In this document: positions 7,753-13,403 of the stretch, in pieces
How the letters are laid out: every line of letters begins with the position of its first letter
How positions within the stretch are numbered: position 1 is the first letter of the stretch
NCBI GenBank assembly: GCA_021847625.1
Contig: JAJZQK010000031.1
Location: 1-13,403, forward strand
From: Chloroflexota bacterium
GTDB lineage: Bacteria > Chloroflexota > FW602-bin22 > JAMCYS01
DNA: 13,403 nucleotides
Direction: 5' to 3'
The notes under the pieces: model-generated
Seen by the model: only the letters and a program-made list of their open reading frames with translations
Database searches by the model: none
What the model was told of the DNA's origin: nothing
Position numbers and translations under genes: made by a program

Positions 7753-7960
7753 GAGCGGCGGGTAGGCCGACAAAGGTTAGGTAGTACGCGCATTCGACCG
7801 GTCTGTCACGAAGGGCAAGGCCTCCGGGCGCTGGTTCGGGAGATGACTCCCCGGGGTTTAGCTGCCGGCTGCCGAGCGCTGAACTAACCTCTGTTCGCCA
7901 TTCCCTCCCGTTAGGACATGCCCAACTAGCGAACGCACGATCGTTGAGGAGCAACAAGAA
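7753..7960. other. Largest internal gap (208 bases), possible internal control region
   Basis: No gene is seen. Several inverted repeats are present: GGGAG (7838-7842) with CTCCC (7847-7851) around ATGA; GTTCGC (7893-7898) with GCGAAC (7929-7934); and AGGTTAG (7774-7780) with CTAACCT (7884-7890). None is followed by a T-run, and no clear -35/-10 pair stands out. The gap could separate two transcription units, the second starting with flavoprotein C. That is inference from its length alone. Confidence 0.35.
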
Positions 7961-9301
7961 ATGACGTCGATCGAACTGCCTGCGCGGCAGGTGCCGGTGG
8001 TCCACGAGGCAGATGTGCTGGTGATTGGCGGCGGGCTCGCGGGGGTGGTCGCTGCCGTCGCCGCCGCCCGGCAGGGTGCCCGCGTGGCACTGGTGGAGCG
8101 CTACGGCGTGCTCGGCGGCATGGCGACCACGGCGTTGATAGGCCCCATCGCGGGCGTGAGGACCCGCAACGGCGAGTATCGGGCCATCGGCGGCATCGCC
8201 TGGGAGGTGATCCTGCGCCTGCATCGCCACGGCGGCGCGCTACTCGAGCCGGGTTACGGCGACGTGCCTTGCGACCCTGAAACGGTGAAGTGGGTCGCGG
8301 ACAGCATGGCGTCCGAGGCGGGGGTAGACCTCTTTCTGCACACACTCGCCGTTGATGTCGTCCATGAACAGGGTACGCTGGCAGCCGTGGTAGTCGAGAA
8401 CAAGGCCGGCCGTCAGGCGCTATCCGCCACGGTCTTCGTCGACGCCAGCGGCGACGCCGATATTGCCGCCCGAACGGGCGTCCCCTTTGAGTGCGGCCGT
8501 GCTGGCGACGGGGCCCTACAGCCGATGTCGCTGACCTTCCGCCTCGGGGGTGTCGATACCGCGCGCCTGGGTGATATCGGTCGGCCCTACATCGACGCCG
8601 AAATCCGCCGCTTGGCCGAGGCGCACGTCGCTGCCGGCAAGCTGCCGGTCTTCGGCGGGCCGTGGACGTGCAAAGGCAGTACCTTCCGCCCGGGCGAGCT
8701 CTATATCAACATGGTGCGCCTGTGGGGTGACGCCACCGACCCCGCCGTGCTCACCCGCAACGAGGTGACAGGCCGCGCTCACCTCCAGCGCTTCGTCGCT
8801 TTCCTCAAGGAAGACGTCCCCGCCTTCGCCAACTGTTACCTCATCGACAGCGGCACGCAGATAGGCATTCGCGAGACGCGCCGTATTCGGGGCGAATATC
8901 AGCTCACGGCCGACGACATCCGCGCGGGTCGCCAGTTCGCGGACTCGATAGCGCTGGGCGAGCACTCCATCGACATCCATTCCCCCGCCGGCACCCACGC
9001 CCAGGTGCTTGAGCGTCTGCGGCCATACCAGATCCCCTATCGCTGCCTGCTGCCGCTCGAGGTCGACAACCTGCTGGTAGCGGGCAGACCCATTTCGGCC
9101 ACGCACGAGGCGCACGCCTCCTTGCGGGTAATGGGCACCTGCATGGCCACAGGCGAGGCGGCCGGCACTGCGGCCGCCCTGGCCGCCCGGGGCGACGGCA
9201 ATCCCCGGCACGTGGATGTTCGCGGGCTGAGGCAGGCGCTCGCGAGGCAGGGCGCGCTGCTGGACGAGCCATCCGCAGATTGGCTGCCCAGCTCCGGCTA
9301 G
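7961..9301 (+). CDS. FAD-dependent oxidoreductase C (FAD_oxidored, PF12831-like), short form
   Basis: This 446-residue cytoplasmic flavoenzyme begins like B (RQVPVVHEADVLVIGGG), with GGGLAG at 23-28. It has ERYGVLGGMAT, DASGDAD, GIRETRRI, DIH with His340, IPYRCLLP and SATHEA with His382. It is about 30 residues shorter than A and B. Much of the loss lies after the first 60 residues, where A and B have a Lys/His-rich loop ending in GHKHV and C moves quickly to PCDPETVKWVADSMASEAG. A different active-site pocket and substrate are therefore likely. GAGGAG at 7946-7951, nine bases before the ATG, supports the start. Flavoprotein D follows after 76 bases. Family membership is secure from the motifs; the reaction is not known. 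Confidence 0.86.
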   Translation: MTSIELPARQVPVVHEADVLVIGGGLAGVVAAVAAARQGARVALVERYGVLGGMATTALIGPIAGVRTRNGEYRAIGGIAWEVILRLHRHGGALLEPGYGDVPCDPETVKWVADSMASEAGVDLFLHTLAVDVVHEQGTLAAVVVENKAGRQALSATVFVDASGDADIAARTGVPFECGRAGDGALQPMSLTFRLGGVDTARLGDIGRPYIDAEIRRLAEAHVAAGKLPVFGGPWTCKGSTFRPGELYINMVRLWGDATDPAVLTRNEVTGRAHLQRFVAFLKEDVPAFANCYLIDSGTQIGIRETRRIRGEYQLTADDIRAGRQFADSIALGEHSIDIHSPAGTHAQVLERLRPYQIPYRCLLPLEVDNLLVAGRPISATHEAHASLRVMGTCMATGEAAGTAAALAARGDGNPRHVDVRGLRQALARQGALLDEPSADWLPSSG

Positions 9302-9315
9302 CGGTAGCCGACTGA

Positions 9316-9354
9316 GGCGGCGCTGGCGTCGTCGGTGTGGGCACTCAGCGCGCC
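9316..9354 (+). promoter_or_regulatory. Intergenic hairpin between flavoproteins C and D
   Basis: GCGCTG (9320-9325) pairs with CAGCGC (9346-9351). Past one bulged G (9319), GGC (9316-9318) pairs with GCC (9352-9354), giving nine pairs around a 20-base loop. It ends 13 bases before the ribosome binding site of D. There is no T-run. It may modulate mRNA stability or be a chance product of high G+C. Confidence 0.3.
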
Positions 9355-9377
9355 CGGCGAGGCGAAAGGAGGTGGCC

Positions 9378-10805
9378 ATGGTCAGAATCCGACGTGAGAC
9401 GGACGTGCTGGTGGCGGGGGGCGGCACGGCAGGCATTGCGGCGGCGATCGCCGCCGGCAGAACGGGGGCGCGTACCCTGTTGGTGGATCGCTTTTCCTTC
9501 CTGGGAGGGGAAGCGATGACCGGGCTCAATCTACACGGGTTCCACACCAACAGCGAGGAGCACGTCGTCAAGGGCATCGGCTGGGAGATCGTCGAACGGC
9601 TGATGGCGATGGGACTGGCCGCGGACATGCGCTTCAGCGATCCATGTGCGCACGATGAGCCCCTGCGCATGGTGCGTGACATCGCCATCGACCGGGAGGC
9701 GTTCAACTACGTGGTCTTCCAGATGCTGGCAGAGGCGGGGGTCGAGCTCCTCTTCCATTCGTACGCCGCTGACGTGGTGAGGGAGGGCAACGCAATCCGG
9801 GGAGTGGTCGTCGAGAATAAGTCAGGGCGCACTATTCTGCCCGCGAGGACGGTCGTCGACTGCACGGGCGATGGCGACGTCGCCGCCATGGCGGGGGCGC
9901 CGTTTGAGAAAGGACGTCGACCCGATGGCGTAATGCAGCCCCTTTCCCTGATGTTCACCGTCGGCAATGTCGATATCGAGAAGGCGGTGGACACCATCGG
10001 CTATCGCCGGGCGGAGGCGCTCGATCCCAAGCCGGGGATGTCGCGCTACCTGCACTTCACGCTGCCGCTGGATCGCTGGTCCGCCGACCTGCAACGTGAG
10101 TTCGGCGATGTGCCGCACTTCACACGCTTCACCGGCAATGCCCTGCGCAAGGGGATTATCAACGGCACCACGGCCACGCACGTCGCCAAGGTCGACGCCA
10201 CGGACGCCGAGCAGCTGACGAAGGCGGAGGTGCAGGGGCGCCAGGTCGCCTTTAGGTTGGTGGCTTTCATGCGCCGCCACGTCCCCGGCTTCGAGAACGC
10301 CTTCCTGCTCAGCTGCGCCCCGCACATCGGCGTCAGGGAGACCAGACGCATCCTGGGCGACTACTACTTAACCTATGAGGACGTGTTGGCGGGACGTCGA
10401 TTCGACGACGTGGTCGCGCTGGGTGCATTCTACATGGATATCCACGACTACCAGGGCGGTTCTCTGGGCTTCAAGCCTGAGAAGGGTTACTTTGTCAAGG
10501 ATTTCGGCTCGTACGATATTCCCTACCGTTGTTTGCTGCCGCAACAGGTGGAGGGCCTGTTGCTCGCGGGACGCAACCTCTCCGCCAGCCACGAGGCGCA
10601 CGGCTCGGCCCGCGTGATGGGAACCTGCCTGGCCATGGGCCACGCGGCGGGCGTGGCGGCTGCCCTGGCGGTCCAGAGTGGAGCGGCCGTGCGCGCAGTG
10701 GACGTGCACAAGGTGCAGGGGACGCTTCTGGCGCAAGGCGCGTTCCTGGGCGAACGTTTTGAGGGCCTGCGTGTGCCCGCGCCGTTACCGAGACAGCGGG
10801 CTTAA
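9378..10805 (+). CDS. FAD-dependent oxidoreductase D (FAD_oxidored, PF12831-like)
   Basis: This 475-residue cytoplasmic flavoenzyme starts close to its Rossmann fold (GGGTAG, 14-19), lacking the nine or so leading residues of A to C. It has a DRFSFLGGEAM version of the ERYGFLGG segment, DCTGDGD, GVRETRRI, DIH with His356, IPYRCLLP and SASHEA with His405. Its middle part (PHFTRFTGNALRKGIINGTT) differs from A and B, suggesting another substrate. The ATG at 9378 has GGAGG (9368-9372) five bases upstream. The GTG at 9372 overlaps that site and is unlikely. The gene lies 76 bases after C and 159 bases before E. It carries no iron-sulphur motif, signal peptide or membrane helix. Family assignment is good; function is open. 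Confidence 0.86.
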   Translation: MVRIRRETDVLVAGGGTAGIAAAIAAGRTGARTLLVDRFSFLGGEAMTGLNLHGFHTNSEEHVVKGIGWEIVERLMAMGLAADMRFSDPCAHDEPLRMVRDIAIDREAFNYVVFQMLAEAGVELLFHSYAADVVREGNAIRGVVVENKSGRTILPARTVVDCTGDGDVAAMAGAPFEKGRRPDGVMQPLSLMFTVGNVDIEKAVDTIGYRRAEALDPKPGMSRYLHFTLPLDRWSADLQREFGDVPHFTRFTGNALRKGIINGTTATHVAKVDATDAEQLTKAEVQGRQVAFRLVAFMRRHVPGFENAFLLSCAPHIGVRETRRILGDYYLTYEDVLAGRRFDDVVALGAFYMDIHDYQGGSLGFKPEKGYFVKDFGSYDIPYRCLLPQQVEGLLLAGRNLSASHEAHGSARVMGTCLAMGHAAGVAAALAVQSGAAVRAVDVHKVQGTLLAQGAFLGERFEGLRVPAPLPRQRA

Positions 10806-10870
10806 GCGTGGCCAAGGGGCACGGAGTTTGAGTGCGAGGGAGATAGGCGGCACCAACCGTGCCTGCGGAG

Positions 10871-10900
10871 TGAGCGAGCCGACGTCAGCTGCTCAGCAGC
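10871..10900 (+). repeat. Intergenic stem element, copy 1 (ahead of flavoprotein E)
   Basis: TGAGCGAGCC (10871-10880), six bases (GACGTC) and AGCTGCTC (10887-10894) recur, without the six bases, at 12828-12845. Here TGAGC (10871-10875) pairs with GCTCA (10891-10895), and AGC (10877-10879) with GCT (10888-10890) past a bulged G. GCTGC (10888-10892) can alternatively pair with GCAGC (10896-10900). The element sits 65 bases before the E start. Its function is unknown; a protein-binding site or an RNA processing/stability element is possible. Confidence 0.45.
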
Positions 10901-10964
10901 ACTCTCTGCGCGCGTGACAGGCTGGCGAACTCCATTCTAACCTTGAGATGTCGAGGAGGGCCGA

Positions 10965-12395
10965 ATGTGCGGACAGATGGCCGAGTCTAGGACCGTAGTC
11001 TTCCCTGCCCGGTCGCTGCCGGTTACCCAGCGGGCTGAAGTGCTCGTGGTGGGTGGAGGCACCAGCGGCGTGGCGGCGGCTATCGCCGCTGCCCGCCAGG
11101 GCGCGGATACCGTGCTCATGGAGCGGTACGGCTTCCTCGGCGGCACGGCGGTTGGCTCGCCGGTGCCCACGTTCCAGGAGGGGCCGAAGATCGGCGGCGG
11201 ACACGCCATACTTGGTATTTACGCCGAGATGAAGGAACGCCTGGCCAGATACAACGCCATCAGCGGCGAGTCGGCAGGTTATGAGTTCAAGTCGGCCGGG
11301 CTCCCCTCTGAGAGCCCCAAGGCAATGACCGGCCGTTTCGAACCGGCGATGCTGCAAATGATCTGTTTGGAGATGTGCCAGGCGGCGGGGGTACGCCAGG
11401 TCCTCCACACGGCCCTGGCAGACACCATCATGCACGGGGATGCCATCGAGTACGCGGTCGGCGTGAACAAGGGCGGCCTGATGGCTGTGGCGGCGCGGCA
11501 GTTCGTCGACGGTACTGCCGACGGCGACCTAGCGGTTGCGGCAGGGGCCAAGGCGGAAGTTGGCAGCAAACGCGACGGTTTCACCCAGCCGCCGACTCTG
11601 GGCTTCGACCTGAGCAACGTCGACTTCCAGCAACTGGCCAGGGCGGATTGGCTGGCGCTGTGGCGGCAGTTCCAGTCCGAGCTGCCGGAGGTGACCGTGC
11701 CGCGCGGCAGGTTCATGTTCGAGCGTCAGGAAGACCGAGGCACCCTACGTTTCGTAGCTATGACCCACGTGGAACACGTCAACGCCGCCGACCCCGGCGA
11801 CCGCACCTACATAGAGGTTACGGGGAGACTGCAAGCCAAAGCGGTGATGGACTTCTTTCGTAAGCACGTGCCAGGCTGCGAGCGCTGCGTGATTACCAGG
11901 ACGGGCGTCGAGGCCGGCATCCGCGAAAGCCGGCGCATCGTTGGCGATTACGTGATCACGCGAGCGGACGTCTTGGAAGCCCGCAAGTTCGCCGACTGCG
12001 TGGGTTGCTCGAGCTCTTGGATCGACGTACATGAGCCGGGGGCCGCCGGTGTGCGCCACGAGTACGTTCCCAGGAACGAGTGGTTTGAAGTTCCGTACCG
12101 AGCGCTGATCACATCGGGCGTCAACAACCTCTACACGGTGGGCCGCGCCGTGTCGTGCACCCACGAAGCCCTGGGGGCGCTGCGCACCATCCCTACCGGG
12201 ATAATGCTGGGCGAGGCCGCGGGCGTCGCGGCGGCGCTGTGCGCGAAAGAGGGCGTTGCTTCACGGAAACTGAACGTGGGGCGGCTGCAGCAGGCGCTGG
12301 CCGAGGCTGGCGTGTTTCTGGGCACGGCCCAGCCGAGCCCGGTGCCGCTGCCGCTCCCTCCAGGGGCCAATCCGTCCGCGGCCAAAGGGGGATAG
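10965..12395 (+). CDS. FAD-dependent oxidoreductase E (FAD_oxidored, PF12831-like), divergent with two CxxC pairs
   Basis: This 476-residue cytoplasmic flavoenzyme has GGGTSG (30-35), ERYGFLGGTAV, GIRESRRI, DVH with His356, VPYRALIT and SCTHEA with His400. It is the most divergent paralogue. The usual D-x-(S/T)-G-D motif reads DGTADGD (182-188), with Ala185 in place of Gly. It also has two CxxC pairs, Cys305/Cys308 and Cys345/Cys348, of which only the position of Cys308 has a Cys in paralogues A to C. These could bind metal or iron-sulphur, form a redox disulphide, or be incidental. GAGGAGG (10953-10959) lies five bases before the ATG at 10965; an internal ATG at 10977 is the alternative. The VOC protein gene begins two bases after the stop, so the two are almost certainly translated together. 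Confidence 0.85.
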   Translation: MCGQMAESRTVVFPARSLPVTQRAEVLVVGGGTSGVAAAIAAARQGADTVLMERYGFLGGTAVGSPVPTFQEGPKIGGGHAILGIYAEMKERLARYNAISGESAGYEFKSAGLPSESPKAMTGRFEPAMLQMICLEMCQAAGVRQVLHTALADTIMHGDAIEYAVGVNKGGLMAVAARQFVDGTADGDLAVAAGAKAEVGSKRDGFTQPPTLGFDLSNVDFQQLARADWLALWRQFQSELPEVTVPRGRFMFERQEDRGTLRFVAMTHVEHVNAADPGDRTYIEVTGRLQAKAVMDFFRKHVPGCERCVITRTGVEAGIRESRRIVGDYVITRADVLEARKFADCVGCSSSWIDVHEPGAAGVRHEYVPRNEWFEVPYRALITSGVNNLYTVGRAVSCTHEALGALRTIPTGIMLGEAAGVAAALCAKEGVASRKLNVGRLQQALAEAGVFLGTAQPSPVPLPLPPGANPSAAKGG

Positions 12396-12397
12396 TC

Positions 12398-12781
12398 GTG
12401 ATCAAGGGTATTAAGAGCATCAACATCGACGTCTCCGACCTGTCCAAGTCGCTAGATTTCTACATCGAGCGGCTGGACCTGCCTCTCCTGCGCGAAATCG
12501 GGTCACGCGATATCGTCAATCGCTGGGAGATGGGATTCGGCAGACCCGCGACCACCCTTGCGGTCGAGCAGAAGCGCGACCCGGCGCGGCCCACCAAGCC
12601 CGGGCGGGTTACCATCGTCTTCGAGACCGATGATCTGGAGGCGGACTACCGAGCGCTGCAGGAGAAGGGTATCATCTTCAACGGCTCCCCGGCGCTCGAT
12701 CCCTTCGACGGTAAGGTCGCTTACTTCGACGGGCCGGATGGGGTGACGCTCAGCCTGGTGGAGCCGTATCGCGATCAGTAA
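12398..12781 (+). CDS. Small VOC-fold protein (glyoxalase/dioxygenase superfamily)
   Basis: This 127-residue protein is a single VOC unit of two beta-alpha-beta modules. Module one opens with KSINIDVSDLSKSLDFYIERLDLP (about 6-29) and module two with RVTIVFETDDLEADYRALQEKGI (70-92). The YFDGPDGVTLSLVEP ending (109-123) is typical. VOC proteins include isomerases, epimerases, lyases, dioxygenases and binding proteins. Positions that usually hold metal ligands carry Ser7, Thr72 and Ser119 here, so classical metal-dependent glyoxalase chemistry is doubtful. The start is GTG at 12398, with AAAGGGGG (12384-12391) six bases upstream; an upstream frame beginning at 12155 only overlaps the E gene. Two bases separate it from the E stop, so it probably acts with E, for example on its product. 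The exact role is unknown. Confidence 0.83.
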   Translation: MIKGIKSINIDVSDLSKSLDFYIERLDLPLLREIGSRDIVNRWEMGFGRPATTLAVEQKRDPARPTKPGRVTIVFETDDLEADYRALQEKGIIFNGSPALDPFDGKVAYFDGPDGVTLSLVEPYRDQ

Positions 12782-12827
12782 TCGCAAGAGAGGCGCAGCG
12801 GGCTTTACGGAGTCGACACCTTTCTGA

Positions 12828-12847
12828 TGAGCGAGCCAGCTGCTCGC
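12828..12847 (+). repeat. Intergenic stem element, copy 2 (ahead of the last flavoprotein)
   Basis: TGAGCGAGCC is followed directly by AGCTGCTC, matching copy 1 at 10871-10894 except for a six-base deletion. GCGAGC (12831-12836) forms a perfect six-pair stem with GCTCGC (12842-12847) around a five-base loop. It lies 66 bases before the start at 12914, almost the same distance as copy 1 from its gene. The matching position supports a shared, unknown role. Confidence 0.45.
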
Positions 12848-12913
12848 CGGACTAGACGTCACCCTGCGCCGGTGCCGGAGGCCTAAGATACTCCTCGGGG
12901 CTGGAGGTAAGCG

Positions 12914-13403
12914 GTGGTCGTTGAGCGCCAGAACGTGGCACAGGCGGACGTGCTGGTGGTGGGCGGGGGCCTTGCCGGCGTGCTGGCGGCGCTGGAGTCG
13001 GCGCGTACGGGCGCGCGCACGGTACTGGTCATGAAAGGCAGCGCGGGGTCAGGCGCTCGAACGACCACGGCCGTGGCCGGCGGGGGGTTCGCCGCCGCCT
13101 TTGGCCACGCCAACCCTGAAGATAGCCCGGCGATTCACTTCCGCGACACCTTAGAGGGTGACGAGTTCCTCAACGACCAGCGTCTGGTGCGGCTGATGGC
13201 CGAGGAGGCGCCGGGGCGCCTGCGCTACCTGGAGGCAATGGGGGTCGAGTTCGAGCGAGAGGGAGACCGCTACCTTCAGCGCCAGGCGCCCGGCCACACT
13301 TACCCTCGCTCTGTCATGCTTCCCGGTACCCGCATGGGCCAACTGATGCGCACGTTGGCGGCACGGGCGCAGGAAAGCGGAGTCGCCGTCAGGCGTGGGC
13401 TGA
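12914..13403 (+). CDS. FAD-binding flavoprotein of the fumarate reductase/aspartate oxidase type (FAD_binding_2, PF00890-like), cut by the window edge
   Basis: The first 163 residues are present and the frame stays open at the right edge. The N-terminal Rossmann motif GGGLAG (17-22) is followed by GARTTTAVAGGGFAAAFG, the flavin-contacting segment of the succinate dehydrogenase/fumarate reductase/L-aspartate oxidase group. Next come GDEFLNDQRLVRLMAEEAP and a YLEAMGVEFE segment, the usual capping-domain lead-in. Thr51 stands where succinate dehydrogenases have the His that binds FAD covalently, so non-covalent FAD is expected. The GTG start has GGAGG (12903-12907) six bases upstream. The family catalyses dehydrogenation or reduction of C-C or C-N bonds in dicarboxylates, amino acids or larger rings; the substrate here is open. 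It differs clearly from paralogues A to E. Confidence 0.82.
   Translation, partial: MVVERQNVAQADVLVVGGGLAGVLAALESARTGARTVLVMKGSAGSGARTTTAVAGGGFAAAFGHANPEDSPAIHFRDTLEGDEFLNDQRLVRLMAEEAPGRLRYLEAMGVEFEREGDRYLQRQAPGHTYPRSVMLPGTRMGQLMRTLAARAQESGVAVRRGL

Noticed and set aside
8516..9706. Open frame of 396 codons on the minus strand
   Set aside because: It is antisense to flavoproteins C and D and crosses their gap. It has no domain motif and no plausible ribosome binding site was seen.
1381..12395. HdrA-like or iron-sulphur flavoproteins
   Set aside because: None of A to D has clustered cysteines. E has two CxxC pairs but not the spacing of a classical ferredoxin-type cluster.
12155..12397. Upstream extension of the VOC protein into the E gene
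   Set aside because: It would overlap E by more than 200 bases and adds an Arg/Gly/Ala-rich stretch. GTG 12398 has its own ribosome binding site and begins just before the VOC fold.

Overview
The window is one densely packed, GC-rich (by eye about two thirds G+C) bacterial locus. Every supported gene lies on the + strand. The solute-binding protein carries a twin-arginine-like motif, an Ala-rich lipobox and a Pro/Ala/Ser linker, a style common in Chloroflexota and some other high-GC phyla. I therefore suggest a Chloroflexota-like organism, but this is inference. I saw no rRNA, tRNA, CRISPR array, insertion sequence or phage gene.

Layout from left to right: an untranslated leader (1-297); a zinc-dependent, sorbitol/xylitol-type dehydrogenase (298-1329); flavoprotein A (1381-2811); a CUT1-type ABC importer without its ATPase, made of a solute-binding lipoprotein (2897-4333) and two permeases (4475-5410 and 5429-6301); flavoproteins B (6328-7752), C (7961-9301), D (9378-10805) and E (10965-12395); a small VOC-fold protein coupled to E (12398-12781); and the start of a flavoprotein of the fumarate reductase/aspartate oxidase type (12914 to the right edge). 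A to E are paralogues of the FAD_oxidored type (PF12831-like), so the window holds five members of one poorly characterised family plus a sixth, unrelated flavoprotein.

The genes read as an uptake-and-oxidation module. The importer would bring in a carbohydrate, polyol or related molecule. The zinc enzyme would oxidise a secondary alcohol with NAD+. The flavoproteins would carry out several further oxidations or dehydrogenations, perhaps each on a different position or successive intermediate, and the VOC protein would act on the product of E. The substrate cannot be read from the sequence. The paralogue set, with divergence such as two CxxC pairs in E and a shortened C, is the best candidate for an undescribed pathway.

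Gaps between genes hold notable RNA-level structure. Three tandem hairpins lie between the binding-protein gene and the first permease gene. A bulged stem element is repeated ahead of E and ahead of the last gene. A hairpin covers the ribosome binding site of the dehydrogenase, and flavoprotein A has a strong ribosome binding site about 40 bases from its likely start. All hairpins were found by eye, with no folding energies computed.
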